In this document: piece after piece, positions 28,548-37,010 of the stretch | How positions within the stretch are numbered: the stretch's first letter is position 1 | How the letters are laid out: every line of letters starts with the position of its first letter | Source: Caldilineaceae bacterium | GTDB lineage: Bacteria > Chloroflexota > Anaerolineae > Caldilineales > Caldilineaceae | Direction of reading: 5' to 3' | NCBI GenBank assembly: GCA_022821545.1 | Contig: JAJEDJ010000001.1 | Location: 62,001 to 126,000, forward strand | Length of the DNA: 64,000 nucleotides | The notes under the pieces: generated by a model | Seen by the model: the letters and a program-made list of their open reading frames with translations, nothing else | The model's database searches: none | Told to the model about the DNA's origin: nothing | Position numbers and translations under genes: made by a program

Positions 28548-29762
28548 ATGTCTGACTCACCTTCAAAGAGCCCCTGCGCTCGCTTCCGCTCGTCATACAG
28601 CCTGTTGCTGCTCCTGCCCTTGCTTGCGTCTATGATCGCCGGCTGCCTCACACCCGTACGCGCCGTCCCTACACCGACGCCCTGGCCCACGCCCGTGCCT
28701 TCGGAACAGAAGAGGTATACAGTTACCCGCGGCACCATAGAGGACCGCTTCCAGGTCATCGCCGAAGTCGCTCCCTTTCGTTGGGAACCTCTCGCCTTCG
28801 CCGTTGACGGAAAACTGGGCTCCGTCCTGGTCAACGAAGGGGAGCAGGCCGAAGAGGGCCAGATTCTCGCAGAACTCATCATGCCGGACCTGCTCGAACA
28901 GTTGGAGCAGGCCCGGCTCGACCTCTCCAGGGCCGAGAGCGTCCTCTGGGTCTACGAAAACGAACTGACCTTTGATCTGGAAAGGGCCCAGCTCGAAGCC
29001 CGCCGCGCCGAGCTGCTCCTGCAGCACGCCCGTGAGGCCGGTGACACAAAAGAGATCGTTCTCCAGGAAGTGGCGCTCGACCTGGCGCAGGTGAACCTGC
29101 GCGAGATTGAAAGCCGGGTCGACCCATCCCTGGAACAGGCCGTCGCCCGCGCCAAACTGGCTGTCGCCGCACTCGAACGCCAGGTCGAAGAGCGGCGCAT
29201 CCGAGCGCCCTTTACCGGACAGGTAGTGGCCGTGGGCATTGGCCTCAATAGTATGCGCGGCCCCCTGGAACCGCCACAACGCCGTACCGACGTGCCCGCG
29301 TTTTCGCCTTTCATCGTCATCGTCGAACCCGAGCCCGTGGAACTGATCGTCTCCAGCCAGGCCGCCCGCGTCTCTGATCTGGTCATCGGCCAAGAGGTCA
29401 CCGCAATTCATCGATGGGCGCAGGATGAGCCGTTCCCCGTGCATGTCGCCCAATTGCCAACCATTTCCTCCGGCGATCGTTTCACACCCGGTTTTCCGGG
29501 CTCCATCCACCTCATCGTAGAAGGTGAAACGCCCCCGCTCGTCGCCGGCGAATTCATCAACATCGAAGTCGTCGCCGCCGTGCGTGACAATACGCTCCTG
29601 CTGCCCGAGGCGGCTGTGCGCCGCTTCGGAGGCCGCACCTTTGTCGTCGTCCAGGATGGTGACCGCCAGCGCCGCATCGACATCCGTACCGGTCTCGAGA
29701 GCCAGGGCATGGTCGAAGTGCTGGAAGGTCTCGAAGAGGGCGACGTCATCTTGGGTCGTTAA
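28548..29762 (+). CDS. Lipoprotein periplasmic/extracellular adaptor of an ABC exporter (HlyD/MacA type)
   Basis: A 404-residue membrane-fusion adaptor. The N-terminus has a hydrophobic signal (YSLLLLLPLLASM) ending in the lipobox IAGC, so it should be lipid-anchored outside the membrane. A biotinyl-lipoyl-like half (GKLGSVLVNEGEQAEEGQIL), a long Glu/Ala/Arg-rich hairpin (about 125-215) and the returning half (RIRAPFTGQVVAVGIG) follow, then a beta-barrel section ending ALRRFGG-like and LEEGDVILGR. ATG 28548 replaces an earlier in-frame start at 28446, because it places the signal peptide correctly. Its TAA abuts the ATG of the permease. Lipid anchoring without a visible outer-membrane channel suits a one-membrane envelope. 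Confidence 0.85.
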   Translation: MSDSPSKSPCARFRSSYSLLLLLPLLASMIAGCLTPVRAVPTPTPWPTPVPSEQKRYTVTRGTIEDRFQVIAEVAPFRWEPLAFAVDGKLGSVLVNEGEQAEEGQILAELIMPDLLEQLEQARLDLSRAESVLWVYENELTFDLERAQLEARRAELLLQHAREAGDTKEIVLQEVALDLAQVNLREIESRVDPSLEQAVARAKLAVAALERQVEERRIRAPFTGQVVAVGIGLNSMRGPLEPPQRRTDVPAFSPFIVIVEPEPVELIVSSQAARVSDLVIGQEVTAIHRWAQDEPFPVHVAQLPTISSGDRFTPGFPGSIHLIVEGETPPLVAGEFINIEVVAAVRDNTLLLPEAAVRRFGGRTFVVVQDGDRQRRIDIRTGLESQGMVEVLEGLEEGDVILGR

Positions 29763-32603
29763 ATGCCTAACCGTATCCCCTTCCTCGGGCTCGCCTTCCG
29801 CCGACTCTACAGCCGGCCCAGCCTGACCCTGCTGTCCCTCCTCAGCATCGTGCTGGCCGTCGGCATGGTCGCCAGCATCCCCGTCTTCTCGCAAGGGGTC
29901 AGCTATCTCCTGCTTCAGGACGAACTTGCCCGAATCGGCACGACGTTTCACCGCCCGCCCCTCACCATGCGCTTCTACTTTATCGTCCCCAAGACGGCCG
30001 CCCTGCCTCTCGATAGCGCACTCAGCCTTGAACACGACTTTCGGCGCATCGTCGAAAGAGAGACAGGTCTCTCCGTCGCCGATAACCTCACCTACGTCGC
30101 CAGCCCCGGCATGACCATCCAGCCCGTTGACGAGGAAACCTCTTACACCGAACTAAAAGAGAACATCATCGTCGAGAACGTCCAGTTCGCCGTCGTCACC
30201 AATATCCGCGATCGGACCGAAATCGTTGAGGGCCTTCCCTACGGGACCGAGACCGCCGACGGCACTGTAAACGTCTGGCTGTTCGAAGAAAAAGCCACCG
30301 AACTGGGCTTTCAAGTCGGTGAAACTTACAATATGATCGAAGGCGCCTCCGGCAACGCAATTCCCATCACCGTGGCCGGCATCTGGAGGCCGGCCGATCT
30401 CTCCGACTTCTATTGGTCCGCCACCACCATCTCATGGCGCAAACTCCTGCTCGTCACCGAGAACGCCTATCGCCGTTCCGTCGAACCAGCCGTTAGCCGC
30501 CGCACCGGCATTGCCGTCTGGTACTTCAGCCCGGACGAAGAGACGTTGAAACTCCATCAGGCCGATACGGTCGCCTACGGCCTGCGCACCGTGCCCGCCC
30601 GCGCCGACCTGCGCTTTTCCGGCACCAAAATGGATGTCTCGCCCGAGCTGCCTTTGAATCGCTACCTGCAGCGAAGAGCCAGCCTGTCCGCACTCCTGGT
30701 CGGCTTCAGCCTGCCCGCGCTCGGTCTGCTCCTCTTTTTCTTGTGGATCCTCTCCCACGTGACCGCCCAGTTTCAACAGGAGGAGGTAGCGATTCTCGCC
30801 TCCCGCGGCGCGGGCCGTCGTTTTGTCGCCTTGCTCATCCTTCTTGAAACGCTGCTCCTGCTCGCCGTCGGCATTCCACTCGGTCTTGGCGCCGGCTACA
30901 TAATGGCCCGCGCCATGGGGCTGGCCTCCGGCTTTCTCGCCTTTACTCCTCGCGCCGGCATTCCGGCGACCCTCTTCGAAGTCGACTGGCGACTTATCGG
31001 GATGGCCGTCCTGCTCCTTGTCCTGGCACGCGGCATCCCTGCCCTGCGCGCCGCACGCGGCGGCATCGTCCAGCATCTGCGCGCCCGCTCCCGCCCGCAC
31101 GCGGCCATTACGACCCTCCTGCTTGCCGGTGACGGCGCTCTCATCGTCCTTTCCTGGTATGCCTACCGCCAGCTGAGCCAGCGCGGCACGCTCGGCATCA
31201 TTGGCTGGGAGCCGAGCGGCGACCCCTTCCGAGATCCTCTCCTCCTTCTGACACCTTCTCTTTTCGTCTTTACCTCGGCCCTCGTGCTGACCCATCTATT
31301 CCCACTATTGATGGGGCCGGTGGATCGCCTCGGAAACCGCCTCCGCTCATTCGTCGCCTACATGGGTCTCACCCAGCTGCACCGCCAGGGCCGGCACTAC
31401 TCGGGCAGCCTTTTTCTGACAATGGTCTGTCTCAGCCTAGGCGCCTTTTACGCCTCGATGTCCCTCAGCCTCGACCAGTGGCTCGAAGACCGCATCCAAT
31501 ACCAGGTCGGGGCCGACTATCGCTTCCAGCAGGGAATTCCTCCTCCGGAGATGGGCGGGCCCAGCTTGCCCGGCGAAGAGCCGGATCCGGAGGTTGTCAG
31601 CGCCTGGCTGCTGCCAATCGGCGATTACCTGGGCATACCTGGCGTCGAAGACGCCACCCGCGTTGCCGTCTTCAAGACCAACACCAGCGTTTCACGGCAG
31701 ATCGACGCCGTTTTTCTCGGCATCGACCGTTTTGACTTTCCCCGGATCGCCTTTCATCGCAGCGACTTCAATCGGGCCTCCCTGGGCGAACTGATGAATC
31801 GACTCGGCATGTATCCTAATGGAATTCTCGTCTCGCGTAACTTCCTGCGCCGCAGCCGCCTCCTCGAAGGCCAGACCACCAAGCTGACTATCTCCATAAA
31901 CTACGGTTCCTTCGAGCACGAATTCCTGATCGTCGGTTCTTACGACTACTTTCCCACCGCCTATCCCGAGGATACGGAGGTCTTTGTCGGCAACCTGGAC
32001 TATGTCTTTGAACAGGTCGGCGACGAAAGTCTGCACCAGATATGGATGAAGACTCGAGCCGACGCCGTCCCCGAGACAATTGAAGAGAGCGTCAAGGGGC
32101 TTGGGGTTTACCCTATTCGCATTCGCGACGCCCGGGCCCTTCTCACTCTCGATGAGGAAAGAGTTGAGCGTATCGGCCTCTACGGCATTCTCTCGGTCGG
32201 CTTTCTCGCCTCCACGCTCCTTGCCAGCCTTGGTCTCCTAGTCTACACTTATGCCTCGCTCCAGGGGCGTCTGCAGCAGATCAGCGTCATGCGCGCCGTC
32301 GGCCTGAAAACGAAGCTCGTCCTCGCGATGGTCGGCGTCGAATACTTGGGCGTAATCCTTTTTGGCGTTCTCTGGGGCGTCGTCATCGGCATCGCCACCG
32401 CCTGGCTCTTTGTGCCCTTCTTCCGCGTCAGCGGTGACCCTATCTTCGCCCTGCCGCCCTTCGTGCGCCACATTGCCTGGGTCCAGATCGGCATCCTTGC
32501 GCTCATATTCGGGACCGCCCTCCTGGGTTCGCAGTCGATTATTCTCTACTGGAGCACCCGTCGCGATCTTTTCCAGGTACTGCGCATGGGGCAGAGGGAG
32601 TAG
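29763..32603 (+). CDS. Large FtsX/MacB-like ABC exporter permease
   Basis: A 946-residue membrane protein of the type that couples ATPase motion to extracellular work on lipids, peptides or antibiotics. One transmembrane helix near the N-terminus (about 17-40) is followed by a large soluble domain, a first bundle of helices at about 308-515, a second soluble domain (about 570-800), and a C-terminal FtsX core with helices near 810, 865 and 910. The loop before the penultimate helix (SVMRAVGLKTKLVLAMVGVE) is the coupling region. It is about twice the size of MacB and contains two FtsX-like units, resembling LolCDE-type permeases fused in one chain. It abuts the adaptor gene and precedes the ATPase gene by 4 bases. 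Confidence 0.87.
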   Translation: MPNRIPFLGLAFRRLYSRPSLTLLSLLSIVLAVGMVASIPVFSQGVSYLLLQDELARIGTTFHRPPLTMRFYFIVPKTAALPLDSALSLEHDFRRIVERETGLSVADNLTYVASPGMTIQPVDEETSYTELKENIIVENVQFAVVTNIRDRTEIVEGLPYGTETADGTVNVWLFEEKATELGFQVGETYNMIEGASGNAIPITVAGIWRPADLSDFYWSATTISWRKLLLVTENAYRRSVEPAVSRRTGIAVWYFSPDEETLKLHQADTVAYGLRTVPARADLRFSGTKMDVSPELPLNRYLQRRASLSALLVGFSLPALGLLLFFLWILSHVTAQFQQEEVAILASRGAGRRFVALLILLETLLLLAVGIPLGLGAGYIMARAMGLASGFLAFTPRAGIPATLFEVDWRLIGMAVLLLVLARGIPALRAARGGIVQHLRARSRPHAAITTLLLAGDGALIVLSWYAYRQLSQRGTLGIIGWEPSGDPFRDPLLLLTPSLFVFTSALVLTHLFPLLMGPVDRLGNRLRSFVAYMGLTQLHRQGRHYSGSLFLTMVCLSLGAFYASMSLSLDQWLEDRIQYQVGADYRFQQGIPPPEMGGPSLPGEEPDPEVVSAWLLPIGDYLGIPGVEDATRVAVFKTNTSVSRQIDAVFLGIDRFDFPRIAFHRSDFNRASLGELMNRLGMYPNGILVSRNFLRRSRLLEGQTTKLTISINYGSFEHEFLIVGSYDYFPTAYPEDTEVFVGNLDYVFEQVGDESLHQIWMKTRADAVPETIEESVKGLGVYPIRIRDARALLTLDEERVERIGLYGILSVGFLASTLLASLGLLVYTYASLQGRLQQISVMRAVGLKTKLVLAMVGVEYLGVILFGVLWGVVIGIATAWLFVPFFRVSGDPIFALPPFVRHIAWVQIGILALIFGTALLGSQSIILYWSTRRDLFQVLRMGQRE

Positions 32604-32607
32604 CGCA

Positions 32608-34641
32608 ATGACCCGAGCCGCGGCCGCAGACGGCACATCGCTGGTTGTCTGCGACAATCTGGTGAAAATTTATCAGATCGATGAGATCGAAGTCGTCGCG
32701 CTTCAGGGCCTCGATCTTGAAATCCGCAGCGGCGAGATGATGGCGATCATCGGCGCCAGCGGCAGCGGCAAGTCGTCCCTTCTCAACATCATCGGCGGCC
32801 TCGACCGCCCCTCTGCCGGCCAGATCACCGTCAACGGCCGCAACCTGCTAAAGGCGCCCGACAAGGAGTTGGAGGACTACCGGCTGCACGACGTTGGCTT
32901 TGTCTGGCAGCAGTCGTCCCGCAACCTCATCCCCTATCTGACCGCACAGGAGAACGTCGAGCTGCCCATGATCGCAGCCCGCGACCGCGTCGCGCCCCCT
33001 TCCGAGCGCGCCCGGGAGCTGCTCGACGCCGTCGGGCTGCTCACACACAGCCACCACAGTCTCGGTCAGCTTTCAGGCGGCCAGCAGCAGCGCGTCGCAA
33101 TTGCCGTCGCTCTGGCCAATCAGCCCCGAATTCTTCTCGCCGACGAACCCACCGGAGAGGTGGATTCGGTCACCGCCAACCAGATCTGGCAGCTCCTTCG
33201 CGATCTGAATCGACGCTACAATCTGACCAGCATCATCGTCAGCCACGACCGTGATATCGCCCGCGTTGTTGACCGCGTCATCGGAATCCGGGACGGCAAG
33301 ATCAGCACCGAGATGGTGCGCCATTCGCACGATGGCCTGTCGTTGGAACACTCACCGTATGACGTGGACGACATCGATGGGAGCGATCCGTTCGCCGCCG
33401 GCGAGTCCGTTACCGGCGCCGACGGCGCCGGCGTGCAACTCGAAGAGCGGGTCGTCCTCGACGCCGTCGGCCGCCTGCAGATGCCCAACGAGTACCTGGA
33501 ACAGCGCGGCATCGGCCGCAGAGCGATCGTTCAACTGGTCGAAGACGGCATCCTCGTGCGGCAGGCGCAGGAACAGTTTCCGGCGGCTTCGGATTCAGCC
33601 ATGACGACCGGCTCGTCCCTGGTGGCAGAGGACGATGCCGCCTGGGATCAGGACCCCACGCCACGCCGCAGCGCTCCGTGGTGGCGCCGGCTGTGGCGGC
33701 CTGCCCGCCGCGAAGTTGACAGTATTCCTGTCCAGGAGCAGTCAGTCAACCCATGGGCCGGCGGCTCTGCCTCCTCCGACGGAGGAGACGGCTCAGACGC
33801 TGCCGCAAGCAGCCCGAGCGACACGCTGCAGTGGAGCCAGGGGGCAGCATCCGCCCAGCCCTCCCTGGGCGCTTCCGAACCCTCGCCGGGCGAAAGTCTC
33901 GCCGCCGTTGGATCCAGCTCTTTTGCAATATCCGAATTCTACAGGGGGCCGCTCGTCGAGGTCAGCGATCTCCAGCGCATCTATACCGTGGGGGATCAGG
34001 CGGTCCATGCTCTGCGCGGCATCGATCTGACCGTTTCCCGCCGCTGCTTCGCCCTCTTCCGCGGCCGTTCAGGCTCCGGCAAGACGACCCTGCTCAACCT
34101 CATCGGCAGCCTGGACACGCCGACCGCCGGACGCGTTTCGCTCTTCGGCCAGGACATCGACAAGCTGACCGCCGATGAGTGCGCCCAGCTCCGCCAACTT
34201 TATATCGGTTTTGTCTTTCAGGCCTTTTCCCTAATCCCGACGCTGTCGGCCCAGGAAAATGTCGAGATGACTTTGCGCATCCTCGGAATCACCGCCGCTG
34301 AGCGCCGCCGTCGCGCCGCCTACTGTCTCTCCCTGGTAGGGCTTGGCCGCTGGGCCGACCACCGTCCGTTCGAAATGTCGGGCGGCCAGCAGCAGCGGCT
34401 CTCGATCGCCCGCGCCCTGGCGCACGGTCCCGCTATGCTGATCGCCGACGAACCGACCAGCGACCTGGACAGCGAAACGGGCCGCCAGATTCTGCAACTG
34501 TTCGCGCGGCTCGTGCAGGAGGAAGGAATCACCGTCCTGATGGCCAGCCATGATCCGGCAAGCGACGATTTTGCCACCGAGGTTTATGAACTTCAGGATG
34601 GCGAAATAGCCAACAGATTGACAAACGGCCAGTCGAACTGA
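32608..34641 (+). CDS. Double ATP-binding subunit of the ABC exporter
   Basis: A 677-residue protein with two complete nucleotide-binding domains of the MacB/LolD class. Domain 1 (about 10-235) has Walker A GASGSGKSS, signature LSGGQQQR and Walker B ILLADEPTGEVDS. Domain 2 (about 445-675) has Walker A GRSGSGKTT, signature MSGGQQQR and Walker B MLIADEPTSDLDS. In between lies a linker of about 200 residues, first structured (a VGRLQMPNEYLEQRGIGRRAI stretch, perhaps a small winged-helix-like unit), then Ser/Pro/Gly-rich and disordered. LolD-type ATPases are normally single-domain homodimers, so a tethered pair is unusual, and fits the doubled permease upstream. The ATG follows the permease stop by 4 bases. 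Confidence 0.9.
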   Translation: MTRAAAADGTSLVVCDNLVKIYQIDEIEVVALQGLDLEIRSGEMMAIIGASGSGKSSLLNIIGGLDRPSAGQITVNGRNLLKAPDKELEDYRLHDVGFVWQQSSRNLIPYLTAQENVELPMIAARDRVAPPSERARELLDAVGLLTHSHHSLGQLSGGQQQRVAIAVALANQPRILLADEPTGEVDSVTANQIWQLLRDLNRRYNLTSIIVSHDRDIARVVDRVIGIRDGKISTEMVRHSHDGLSLEHSPYDVDDIDGSDPFAAGESVTGADGAGVQLEERVVLDAVGRLQMPNEYLEQRGIGRRAIVQLVEDGILVRQAQEQFPAASDSAMTTGSSLVAEDDAAWDQDPTPRRSAPWWRRLWRPARREVDSIPVQEQSVNPWAGGSASSDGGDGSDAAASSPSDTLQWSQGAASAQPSLGASEPSPGESLAAVGSSSFAISEFYRGPLVEVSDLQRIYTVGDQAVHALRGIDLTVSRRCFALFRGRSGSGKTTLLNLIGSLDTPTAGRVSLFGQDIDKLTADECAQLRQLYIGFVFQAFSLIPTLSAQENVEMTLRILGITAAERRRRAAYCLSLVGLGRWADHRPFEMSGGQQQRLSIARALAHGPAMLIADEPTSDLDSETGRQILQLFARLVQEEGITVLMASHDPASDDFATEVYELQDGEIANRLTNGQSN

Positions 34642-34696
34642 AGAACTGCCTCAGTCCCTTCCAATTGGATCAACCGCCCACACAGGAGAACTGAAC

Positions 34697-35725
34697 ATGG
34701 GCCAGACCCGCCGCGTTGCCATCGCCGGCTGCCACCGTATGCTCGATAGAAGACCCGCCAACCATAACTTTGCCACCGCATTCGACGCCGTGCCCGAGAC
34801 CGAAATCGTTGCCGTCTTCGACCTCGGCTCCGAAACACGTCAGGAGTTCACCGACTGCTGGGGGGATAAAGTCGCCGCCTACGACAGTTTTGAAAGCATG
34901 CTGCAGCAGGAAAAGCCCGATATCCTCTGCATCGCCACCAGCCAAAAGATGCATGCCGATCAGATTCAGCAGGCCGTCGAATCCGGTGTGCGCGGGATCC
35001 TTTGCGACAAACCTCTGGCGACCAGTCTTACCGAAGCCGACCGCCTGCTAGACGCCTGCCGCGCCGCCGGCGTCCCTCTAGCCCTCGGGCTGGACCGCCG
35101 CTGGCTCGTCTCCTACCGCCGCCTTGCCGAACTTCTGCGCGACGGCATCGTCGGCCGGCTGCAGTCGCTGATCATCTACGGCATCCCCAACCTGATCAAC
35201 CACGGCTGTCACTGGTATGACGCCGCCCTCCACCTGGCCGGCGATCCGGAACCCCAATGGGTAAGCGGCTTCGTCGAAGATCTGTCGGCCGAGCCGCCCG
35301 GTTCCCGCCGCCGTCTCGATCCGACCGGCCGCTGTATCGTTGGGCTGGAGGGAGGCGTCCATCTCTATTTCACGCCCGGCGGCAGCCGGCGTCCCTCCTT
35401 CGACGTCAGCGGCGATCAGGGCCGGCTCACAATTATGGACGATGGCCTTCAGGCGTGGCAGTGGCAGGACAGCGACGCGCCGCCGCAACCTCTGGCCATC
35501 CCCCAATCTGAGGGCGATTTCCCCTCCGGCGTTGCAATCGTAAACGACCTGGTCGACGCCATCGCCAGCGGCGGCAGGACCGCCTGCGACGTCGAAGAGG
35601 CCCGTCGCGCGACCGAGATCGGCTTCGCCGTTCACCTGTCACATGCGCGCCAGGGCGCGCGCGTCGACCTGCCCGCCGCCGACCGCGAGCTGTCTATTCC
35701 TTCGTTTCCGTGGGGAAATGAGTAG
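34697..35725 (+). CDS. Gfo/Idh/MocA family oxidoreductase, divergent cofactor loop
   Basis: A 342-residue member. The N-terminal loop is unusual, VAIAGCHRMLDRRPANHNF, where GxGxxG is expected, and the catalytic motif reads CDKPLATSL, with Asp in place of Glu before Lys-Pro. The sugar-binding region includes INHGCHWYDAALHLAGD, with the family His-x3-Asp. CAGGAGAACTGAAC before the ATG is a good ribosome site. It converges with the aminotransferase gene 22 bases away. Cofactor binding may be altered; loss of NAD binding is possible but unproven. Confidence 0.82.
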   Translation: MGQTRRVAIAGCHRMLDRRPANHNFATAFDAVPETEIVAVFDLGSETRQEFTDCWGDKVAAYDSFESMLQQEKPDILCIATSQKMHADQIQQAVESGVRGILCDKPLATSLTEADRLLDACRAAGVPLALGLDRRWLVSYRRLAELLRDGIVGRLQSLIIYGIPNLINHGCHWYDAALHLAGDPEPQWVSGFVEDLSAEPPGSRRRLDPTGRCIVGLEGGVHLYFTPGGSRRPSFDVSGDQGRLTIMDDGLQAWQWQDSDAPPQPLAIPQSEGDFPSGVAIVNDLVDAIASGGRTACDVEEARRATEIGFAVHLSHARQGARVDLPAADRELSIPSFPWGNE

Positions 35726-35747
35726 AGGTGTCCCGCCTTCAGCTTTT

Positions 35748-37007
35748 TCAGCCGGCCCGATAGGCCGCCGTCACCTTCTGAAAAATAGCGACGACGTCAT
35801 CGATTTCCCGCGTGCTCCAGTTCTCATGGAGCGACATCGTGAAGTGGCTCTTCAACATCGCTTGCGCATTGGGGCAGGGAAACTCTCGATTCGGATCGCC
35901 ATCGTACAGGGGGCTGGCCCAGGGGTAACCGCTGCTGCCAAAGACCCGGCGCTCTGTGTACCACGACTGACGGTGCGGCATCCCATACCGGTAATCATCC
36001 GTAACAGGCAGGCCCTCCGCACGCAAACTTTCGCATAGAGTCTCCTTGTCACAGGCGGCCCGCTCCGGATAAAACGCCACCGGCAGAAACCAGTAGCTGG
36101 ATTCAACATCCCGCGCCGTCTGCCGCAAAGCGATCATCTCCAGATCTGCCGTACCTTCGATCAACTGGCCCACGATTGCGCGTCTTCGCTCGACCATCTC
36201 CGGCAGCTTACGCAACTGAATCAGGCCCACAACAGCTGCCAGATCAGTCTGGTTGAAGTTTAACGTCGCCTGCATGTTTGAGGCGCCTTCAGGTAGAAAA
36301 TGGGGTTTGCCCCGGTCGGCCATTCGCCGCACCGACTGGTATAGCGCCTCATCGCGGGTGAAGACCATCCCGCCCTGCGCGCCCGAGCTATGGTGCTTTC
36401 CCGTCATCGTTGAAAACGCCGACAGGTCGCCGAAACTTCCCGCCAGCCGCCCCTTGAACCGCGCGCCGTGCGCCTGCGCGCAGTCTTCGATCACCGGAAT
36501 CCCATGCCGTCCCGCCAACGCCATGATGCCGCCAATGTCGGCCGGTTCCCCGGCGATATGCGGTACGACAATTGCACTGGTGCGCGGCGAAATCAGCTCC
36601 TCGATCTGCTCCGGCCCCGTATTGAAGCTGTCCGGCGCCGAGTCGGCGATCATGGGGATCATGCTCTGCAGGGGGATCGGCATCATCCCGCCCGGGTCCG
36701 TAAAGGGGCCGATAATGACCTCGCTGAACGCCTCCAGCTCCAGGGCCAGAAGCGCCACGTAGATCGCCGCCGATCCCGAACTGACCGCGTCCGCGTACCC
36801 GCCCCCCAGGTACTCCGCAAACGCGGCACAATAGGCCTCCTCCTCCTCACCCTGGTAGGCGCCGAGCGTCCCCGTGGCAACTACCTTGTCCATATACGCG
36901 CTGACAGCCTCTCTTTCCTCGTTCCCAATGTGCCCGCGCGCCGGCAGCGGCGCCTCCCGTACCGGAGGGCCGCCATGTATGGCCAGCCTGTCCGCAGTGT
37001 CTGCCAT
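35748..37007 (-). CDS. DegT/DnrJ/EryC1/StrS-family aminotransferase
   Basis: A 419-residue PLP enzyme that usually puts an amino group on a keto sugar, often a nucleotide sugar. The PLP Lys is in AFSTMTGKHHSSGAQGG (about residue 225), and VIEDCAQAHGARFKG carries the Asp that pairs with the pyridine nitrogen. VSSGSAAIYVALLAL near residue 75 binds the phosphate. The start follows the heparinase-like gene stop by 3 bases, with TTGGAGGAT as ribosome site, so the two are cotranscribed. A DegT enzyme behind a polysaccharide lyase is odd, because the former mostly builds and the latter degrades. Confidence 0.9.
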   Translation of the reverse strand: MADTADRLAIHGGPPVREAPLPARGHIGNEEREAVSAYMDKVVATGTLGAYQGEEEEAYCAAFAEYLGGGYADAVSSGSAAIYVALLALELEAFSEVIIGPFTDPGGMMPIPLQSMIPMIADSAPDSFNTGPEQIEELISPRTSAIVVPHIAGEPADIGGIMALAGRHGIPVIEDCAQAHGARFKGRLAGSFGDLSAFSTMTGKHHSSGAQGGMVFTRDEALYQSVRRMADRGKPHFLPEGASNMQATLNFNQTDLAAVVGLIQLRKLPEMVERRRAIVGQLIEGTADLEMIALRQTARDVESSYWFLPVAFYPERAACDKETLCESLRAEGLPVTDDYRYGMPHRQSWYTERRVFGSSGYPWASPLYDGDPNREFPCPNAQAMLKSHFTMSLHENWSTREIDDVVAIFQKVTAAYRAG

Positions 37008-37010
37008 GCC

